Assembly: GCF_013409365.1 (NCBI RefSeq)
Contig: NZ_JACCBA010000001.1
Location: 806,001 to 870,000, forward strand
Direction: 5' to 3'
Source: Actinomadura luteofluorescens
GTDB taxonomy: Bacteria; Actinomycetota; Actinomycetes; Streptosporangiales; Streptosporangiaceae
DNA length: 64,000 nucleotides
Shown here piece after piece: positions 59,585-64,000 of this stretch; the stretch's first letter is position 1, and each line of letters opens with the position of its first letter. The notes under the pieces were generated by a model, which ran no database searches, had not been told where the DNA came from, and saw only the letters and a list, made by a program, of their open reading frames with translations. Position numbers and translations under genes: made by a program.

Positions 59585-59977
59585 GTGAGCACCATGACCG
59601 CCGCGTCCACTGTCGACGGCCTGACCGCAGTACCCGCCGAGGTGCGGACGCCCGCCCACCGGCGCCCCGGCCACACCATCGTCGCGCTGCACGGCACCTT
59701 GGACTCCGGAGCTGCGCCGGCGCTGCGCGAGCACCTGCTGGGAGTGCTGCGTTCCAGCGGCCGGCTACTGATACTCGACCTGGGTGAGGTGTCGTCTTGC
59801 GGCGAGGCCGGCCTCGCCGTCCTAGTCGGCATCCAGCGCCGCGCCGCAGGACTTGGGATCACCGTCCGCCTCAGTGCCGCGAACCGGCAGCCCACCGAAC
59901 TCCTCCACCTCACGGGTCTGGACCGCGTACTTGTGGTCCAGACGGCTCCGGGGGTGCGGGCCGCGGCCGCGGCATGA
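59585..59977 (+). CDS. Second STAS-domain protein
   Basis: This 130-aa protein has the STAS core GHTIVALHGTLDSGAAPALR to RQPTELLHLTGLDRVLVVQT. The would-be phosphorylation loop is SSCGEAGLAVLVG, so the serine is again replaced by alanine. It shares the ILDL-EV and LVGIQRRA patterns with the STAS protein at 57537, which suggests a duplicated pair. The start is GTG at 59585. A short membrane peptide and a SpoIIE-type phosphatase follow on the same strand. Confidence 0.83.
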   Translation: MSTMTAASTVDGLTAVPAEVRTPAHRRPGHTIVALHGTLDSGAAPALREHLLGVLRSSGRLLILDLGEVSSCGEAGLAVLVGIQRRAAGLGITVRLSAANRQPTELLHLTGLDRVLVVQTAPGVRAAAAA

Positions 59978-60151
59978 CCGCCGGGACTCTGGACGCCACG
60001 GGTATGGCGCCAGAGCGCACCGTGTCCGACCAGGCGGGTCGTACCGGACGGCGCGGGACGTTCACTGATCGGGCGGACGCGTGATCCCCCGCCGCGTGCT
60101 CTTCGCACCGGCGACCCCGACGAGAGGTCCATCGAACTCCGAGGCGAGCCG

Positions 60152-60265
60152 ATGACGATGAAAGACGAATACCTCTCGCTGATGAAGGGCCTCGCCGCAG
60201 GCATGGCCATCGCGCTGGTCGCGGTCTGCGCGGTCGTCGCCGTCGTCTCTCTGATCGTCTCCTGA
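60152..60265 (+). CDS. 37-aa single-helix membrane peptide
   Basis: A short ORF, MTMKDEYLSLMKGLAAGMAI followed by ALVAVCAVVAVVSLIVS, forms a charged N-terminus plus one long membrane helix to the C-terminus. GAGG lies 7 nt before the ATG. It lies between the second STAS gene and the SpoIIE-type phosphatase, on the same strand. The function is unknown; a membrane tether or signalling peptide for the neighbouring regulators is conceivable. Confidence 0.55.
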   Translation: MTMKDEYLSLMKGLAAGMAIALVAVCAVVAVVSLIVS

Positions 60266-60409
60266 ACCGGCCGAGCGGAGGCGACCGCGCAGGTACGGGG
60301 GACGCCTCCGGTGGGCGCACCATCGGCAGATCGGCCCTGCCCCCGCGGGGTCGAGGTGTTCCGGTGGCCGCGAGGGGCAGGGATCCTGATGTCCGACCAG
60401 GAGGAGCAG

Positions 60410-62122
60410 ATGAGCGGGCGGCCGCACGCCCGGGTCGGCGCGGACCACGCGGGCCCGGGCGATGCGATGAACTCAGCGATCGTGGCGATCAGCACAACCG
60501 GCATGATCACGGCCTGGAGTCCCTGTGCCCGGCACCTGCTGGGCCACACCGCCGAGGAGGCGCTGGGACGGCCAGTGGAGCGGTTCCTGCACCGCGTCGC
60601 CGAGGGCGGTGCCCATCCGCGGCGGGACCACCGCATCCTGCGTGTACTGCGGGCCGGTGTCCCCGTCGACGCCGGAGCTGACTCGTTCACCCATCGCGAC
60701 GGACACCCGGTGATGCTGGCCTGGTCATCCGCCCCGATCTACGCCGGCGAGCCGGGCGCGGAGGGACGCGAAGCCGGGACGGTGACCGGAGCGGTCATCG
60801 TGCTGCAGGACGCGACCCAGCCACTCCGGATCGAGCGGGAACAGCACGACCGGATGGAGCAGGCGCGGCGGGCCAACTCCCGGTTGGAGCTGGTCGCCGA
60901 GATCACCACCGTGCTGTCGTCCACCCTGGACGAGAGCGAGGTGCTGCGGCGGCTGGTCCGGCTGGCGGTCCCCGCGCTCGGTGACTGGGCGGAGGTCGAC
61001 CTGCTCATCCCAGACGGACGCGTCGAGCGGGTGGCCGCGACCCACCGCGAGTTCTCCCCCGCCGACATCGCTCACCTGGAAGGGCCACTGCCGCCACTCC
61101 CCCGGTCCCCGCGCGGCCCCCTCGCGCGAGTGCTGCACGGCGGCACGACCCTGGTCATCAGCGGCGACGATGCCCGGCCGTACTCCGACGAGCCGCTCAC
61201 CGCCGCGCAGCACGAGCTCTTCCGGGCCATGGACGCCCACAACGTGATCATCACCCCCCTGGCGGCCCGGGGCGAGACCTACGGCGCGCTGACCCTGGGC
61301 TACTCGCGCCCCGGTCACGGCTACGGTCCTGACGACCGGCTCGTCGTGGAGGACATCGCGCGCCGTACCGGACTCGTCCTGGCCAACGCCCGGCTGTACA
61401 CCGCCCAACGGAACACCGCCGAAGCCATGCAGCGCAGCCTGCTCACCCCTCTGCCCCAACCGGACGACCTGCAACTCCAGGCCCGGTACCTGCCCGCCGC
61501 CTTGGCCAGCTGGGTCGGCGGCGACTGGTACGACGCGTTCCCTCTCGCCGACGGCGCCACCGGGCTGGTCATCGGCGACATCATGGGCCACGACCTGCGC
61601 GCGGCGTCCCGCATGGCGCAGGTCCGCAACATGCTCAGGGCCCTGGCCTGGGACCTCGCCGCGCCCCCGAGCACCGTCCTGGAGCGCCTGGACGCGGTGA
61701 TGGACGCCGTCAGCGACGCCGAACTCGCCACCGCCGTGTTCGCCCGCGTCGAGAAGACCGCCGCCGGATCCTGGCAACTGCGCTGGTGCAACGCGGGCCA
61801 CCCCCCGCCGCTCCTGATCACACATGACGGCGCCACGACCTTCCTCGAAGAGCACGGAATGCTGCTCGGCAACCCCACCCTCACCGGTGGCCGCCCCGAC
61901 GGCACTCGAGAACTGCCGCCGCTGTCCACCCTGCTGCTCTACACCGACGGCCTCATCGAGACCCGCGGCACCGACCTGACCGACAGCCTCACCAGCCTTC
62001 GCCGCCACAGCGCCCACCTGGCCCGGCTCCCCGTGTCCGACCTGTGCGACCAACTCCTGGAACGCATGGAACTCAGCGGCGAGGACGACGTCGCCCTCCT
62101 CGCCCTCCGCGTCCCCGTATGA
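60410..62122 (+). CDS. PAS-GAF-SpoIIE serine phosphatase
   Basis: This 570-aa protein has a PAS sensor (about 15-130; AIVAISTTGMITAWSPCARH), a GAF domain (about 165-330; LAVPALGDWAEVDLLIPDGR) and a PP2C-like SpoIIE domain. The SpoIIE domain has metal-binding Asp in GGDWYDAFPLADGATGLVIG, then DIMGHDLRAASRMAQ, LLLYTDGLIETRG and GEDDVALLAL. It is expected to dephosphorylate STAS antagonists. I choose the ATG at 60410 because AGGAGG lies 5 nt upstream; the ATG at 60389 adds seven residues. It follows the STAS gene and the membrane peptide. Confidence 0.9.
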   Translation: MSGRPHARVGADHAGPGDAMNSAIVAISTTGMITAWSPCARHLLGHTAEEALGRPVERFLHRVAEGGAHPRRDHRILRVLRAGVPVDAGADSFTHRDGHPVMLAWSSAPIYAGEPGAEGREAGTVTGAVIVLQDATQPLRIEREQHDRMEQARRANSRLELVAEITTVLSSTLDESEVLRRLVRLAVPALGDWAEVDLLIPDGRVERVAATHREFSPADIAHLEGPLPPLPRSPRGPLARVLHGGTTLVISGDDARPYSDEPLTAAQHELFRAMDAHNVIITPLAARGETYGALTLGYSRPGHGYGPDDRLVVEDIARRTGLVLANARLYTAQRNTAEAMQRSLLTPLPQPDDLQLQARYLPAALASWVGGDWYDAFPLADGATGLVIGDIMGHDLRAASRMAQVRNMLRALAWDLAAPPSTVLERLDAVMDAVSDAELATAVFARVEKTAAGSWQLRWCNAGHPPPLLITHDGATTFLEEHGMLLGNPTLTGGRPDGTRELPPLSTLLLYTDGLIETRGTDLTDSLTSLRRHSAHLARLPVSDLCDQLLERMELSGEDDVALLALRVPV

Positions 62123-62171
62123 GGGCACAAGCCCTGCGCCCCGGCGACAGGGGTCGAGCGTGCGCCTCCGC

Positions 62172-62468
62172 TCACAAGGGTTCGCTGACCCAGCGCCAAC
62201 CCCCGTCGACATGACGCGCACTGATCAGCTGCGCGCTCCCGGAGTCCGCGACCTCGGCGATCATCCGGACCAGCCGGCGGTGGAAGTCCGCGGGCGGACG
62301 GCCATCGCCCGACGACCCCTCCAACAAGGACACGCTGACCTTCGCCTCGTCGCGCAGCTGCACGGTCAGCCGGCCGGTCCTGTCCAGACGCAGGACAACG
62401 ATCGCATCAGCACGGATCAGGTCGCCTTCAGCCGCCGAGATCCATACCTCCGGTGCGTTACCGCTCAT
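62172..62468 (-). CDS. Hypothetical protein
   Basis: A 98-aa protein, MSGNAPEVWISAAEGDLIRA, then IVVLRLDRTGRLTVQLRDEA, ends in SARHVDGGWRWVSEPL. It looks like a compact alpha/beta protein. The ATG at 62468 has GGAAGG 8 nt upstream; a GTG 9 nt earlier is less likely. It converges on the SpoIIE-type phosphatase gene. No family is recognised. Confidence 0.6.
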   Translation of the reverse strand: MSGNAPEVWISAAEGDLIRADAIVVLRLDRTGRLTVQLRDEAKVSVSLLEGSSGDGRPPADFHRRLVRMIAEVADSGSAQLISARHVDGGWRWVSEPL

Positions 62469-63239
62469 GAGCCCCACCTTCCATGAGTCCAGGAGCCCGC
62501 CTCACCCCCGAACCTAATGCGGGCCCCGCCCCGGACCCCTCGGCGCGCCGACGAAGAAGACACTGCCCACAGCCGGACGGCGCGGCAACAGCGCCCAGTC
62601 CCCTCCTCCCTCCCCGGGAGCAGACCGGCCCAAGCCTCACCTCAAGGTCCCCACCCGCCCCACCGCCGTTGCCGTCGACCAGGTCGGCTCGCTACCTGCT
62701 CGACGGTTCTGAACCAGGGCAGCACCACGCGACATGGCACGGTATAGAAATGGAGTTGGATGTGGACAGAGCAGTACACCCCGACACTAAGAGCACTGCT
62801 CTGATATGAGATTTGCGGACTTTTAATCCGCAGGGTATTGCTGTCAGGGTCTCCTCGCCCACAGCGCCCGCTTCCGGGGACTATGGCGGCTGACGCGTTG
62901 CCTCACCAACTCCATCGACACGCACACACGAATACCCACGGTGCATCAGAGGCGGAGAGGCCTCGGACCGTGATTTGTTCGTGGTAGAAGACCCTAGGCG
63001 GGGTGCCCTGGGGAGCCAATCAGGGAGCCACCGTGGTCGGACCCCTCTCGACTCCCCACGACTCCCCCGGAGATTTCCGCAGGTGAGAGGCTCCCCGATC
63101 GACTTCCATCGACCTTGATCGACTGGTCTTCTGTGCCGCTCGGTCAAAAGGTCCTCCCCGGTCACGATCAGCGGAATGGTGTCGGCCTCCCGCGTGATCC
63201 ACGGCTGGGCAGACTGGGGCGCGTGTGAGCAGGGGGCCC
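62469..63239. other. Gene-free interval with a tRNA-anticodon-arm-like sequence
   Basis: No gene is supported here. An AGAGCAGT/ACTGCTCT inverted repeat (62768-62775 and 62795-62802) is followed by the anticodon-arm-like sequence annotated separately. From 62880 on, the minus strand has only unrecognisable sequence downstream of a transposase remnant. Confidence 0.45.
62814..62836 (+). other. tRNA-Lys(UUU) anticodon-arm-like remnant, possible attachment-site core
   Basis: TGCGGA-CTTTTAA-TCCGCA forms a 6-bp stem with a 7-nt loop carrying the Lys anticodon TTT, followed by GGGT as in a variable region. D-arm, T-arm and acceptor stem are not recognisable, so this is not a working tRNA. Anticodon arms often serve as integration cores. 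Confidence 0.4.
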
Positions 63240-63516
63240 GGTTAGTGGAGGCGGCGCCGCTGTCGCCGCGCCTCGGGCCGCGTCGCGCGGATCGCCCGGA
63301 CCAGGCAGGCGTGGGCGTCAGAGTCGACCAACGCCGCCAGCAGCGCCCGATCCACCGCAGTGAACCGCATCCTCTTCCCGGCCAGTGGCGCTCCAGCACG
63401 GCGATCTGGGGCCCCAACACCAAGATTTCGGCGTCCTTGTCCCGATCGGTCATCGGGAGAAGGCGGAGGGCCGCGAAGGTGTTCGCCACGGTCAAGTAGG
63501 CCAGTCGCAACAGCAA
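63240..63516 (-). pseudogene. Integrase-core transposase, N-terminal remnant
   Basis: The minus-strand frame MLLRLAYLTVANTFAALRLL, then PMTDRDKDAEILVLGPQIAV and LERHW, is the typical start of a group of actinobacterial integrase-core transposases. The next piece (AGKRMRFTAVDRALLAALV) is in another frame after a shift near 63385, and the DDE core is missing. It is a broken IS fragment. Confidence 0.7.
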
Positions 63517-64000
63517 AGCCGCTCATCATCTCGCGACGACCGCCTCGCCCCCGTCGCTGCGAACCGATTAAGCCTTGCGCCAGAACCCACGCCCTGCAGG
63601 TCTCACCTGCACGGACGTAATTTCGGCAGGTACAGGACTGCCAGCCAGCACGTTCTCTGGCTGATCGGCCAACCGACGCCACGCTCACCGAGGATCGCCG
63701 GCGTGCGGCGTGCTGCGCCGCGCTCCTGCCGGCCAGGGTCGACGCCGGCGTTCTCAGCGCCAACGAGGTCGCTGCTCTGGCCCTACTGGTGGACAGATCG
63801 CTGGGGAGCGAGAACTTGATCGCGAAGTGAGCCGCCAGGCGAGCCGGAGCGATGCCAGCGATCGCCGCATTGCCGTTGAAGGGAGGCGCGCCAGCGCCGA
63901 CCGCCGAGAGCAATGCGATAAGCCCGTCCGGGATCGGCCAGCCGGGTCCTTGGGGCGGGGAAACGGGGGACGATTTCTTGGGTCGTGGGAATCTCATGCG
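63517..64000. other. Unassigned right end
   Basis: The plus strand has an orderly 60-codon frame ending at 63830 (TEDRRRAACCAALLPARVDA, then NEVAALALLVDRSLGSENLI) that looks like the C-terminus of a small protein, but no start is available. The minus frame from 63997 is a competing, equally unrecognised reading. I make no gene call. Confidence 0.35.

Noticed and set aside
60311..60409. Longer start for the PAS-GAF-SpoIIE gene
   Set aside because: The upstream codons lack domain similarity, and the best ribosome-binding site (AGGAGG) lies 5 nt before 60410.
62750..62880. A functional tRNA-Lys gene
   Set aside because: Only the anticodon arm is credible; no D-loop, T-loop (GGTTCGA) or acceptor stem can be paired.

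Overview
This 64-kb window is high-GC DNA with actinobacterial codon use, many GTG/TTG starts and ATGA/GTGA overlaps between neighbouring genes. The gene families (SARP regulator with NB-ARC and TPR regions, STAS/SpoIIE-type regulators, DUF5994, DUF4331, DUF2201, Acr3 with thiol-type arsenate reductase) point to a soil actinomycete. I would guess the Streptosporangiales or a Streptomyces-like group, but the sequence alone does not settle the genus. There are no rRNA genes, no complete tRNA gene, no CRISPR array and no complete phage or plasmid backbone. More than a dozen gene or IS remnants suggest an accessory, repeatedly rearranged region.

Layout. 0-3 kb: the end of a membrane protein resembling a sensor kinase, a DHFR-fold reductase, and a divergent XRE-cupin regulator/metallo-beta-lactamase hydrolase pair. 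3.5-14.6 kb: a large arsenic island. It holds arsM, four ArsR regulators, three FAD/NAD(P)H oxidoreductases (one with cysteine-rich ends), an MFS exporter, a 48-aa cysteine peptide, and an arsR-acr3-arsC'-arsC operon in which arsC' is broken. 14.6-20.4 kb: a gene-poor stretch with two matching 19-bp palindromes, a secreted protein, a beta-carbonic anhydrase/SulP pair, a transposase stub, a frameshifted DUF2201 gene and a barstar-like protein. 20.7-36.2 kb: MarR, TetR, GbsR and SARP regulators, a truncated methyltransferase, a tautomerase-YHS fusion, a CLC channel with CBS domains, an ABC exporter, and two secondary ion transporters in tandem.

36.2-43.9 kb is strongly degenerate. It carries pieces of MFS, TauE/SafE, [2Fe-2S] ferredoxin-like, FecCD and IS256 genes. 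In the middle sits an intact, phage-like lysis cassette: GH25 muramidase, 53-aa acidic peptide, CHAP-peptidoglycan-binding endolysin and holin-like protein, with no phage structural gene nearby. 43.9-48.3 kb: a secreted DUF4331 protein, a TPR protein and a NicO/RcnA-type metal transporter in one operon. 48.5-52.3 kb: an internally deleted IS630 element with visible inverted repeats, an excisionase-like HTH protein coupled to a 127-aa partner, and an IS110 remnant. 52.3-56.7 kb: a tightly packed arginine deiminase operon (antiporter, arcA, arcB, arcC). 56.9-62.5 kb: a signalling group with two STAS proteins, DUF5994, a HisKA_3-like protein, a small membrane peptide and a PAS-GAF-SpoIIE phosphatase. 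The right end holds a tRNA-Lys anticodon-arm-like sequence and an integrase-type transposase remnant.

The genes suggest metalloid and metal detoxification, ion and pH homeostasis, energy supply from arginine, and stress signalling. The most unusual elements are the cysteine-rich flavoprotein and Cys-peptide pair in the ars island, the stand-alone lysis cassette, the STAS proteins that lack the phosphorylatable serine, and the DUF4331-TPR-NicO operon. All family assignments come from reading motifs and residues; no database search was run.
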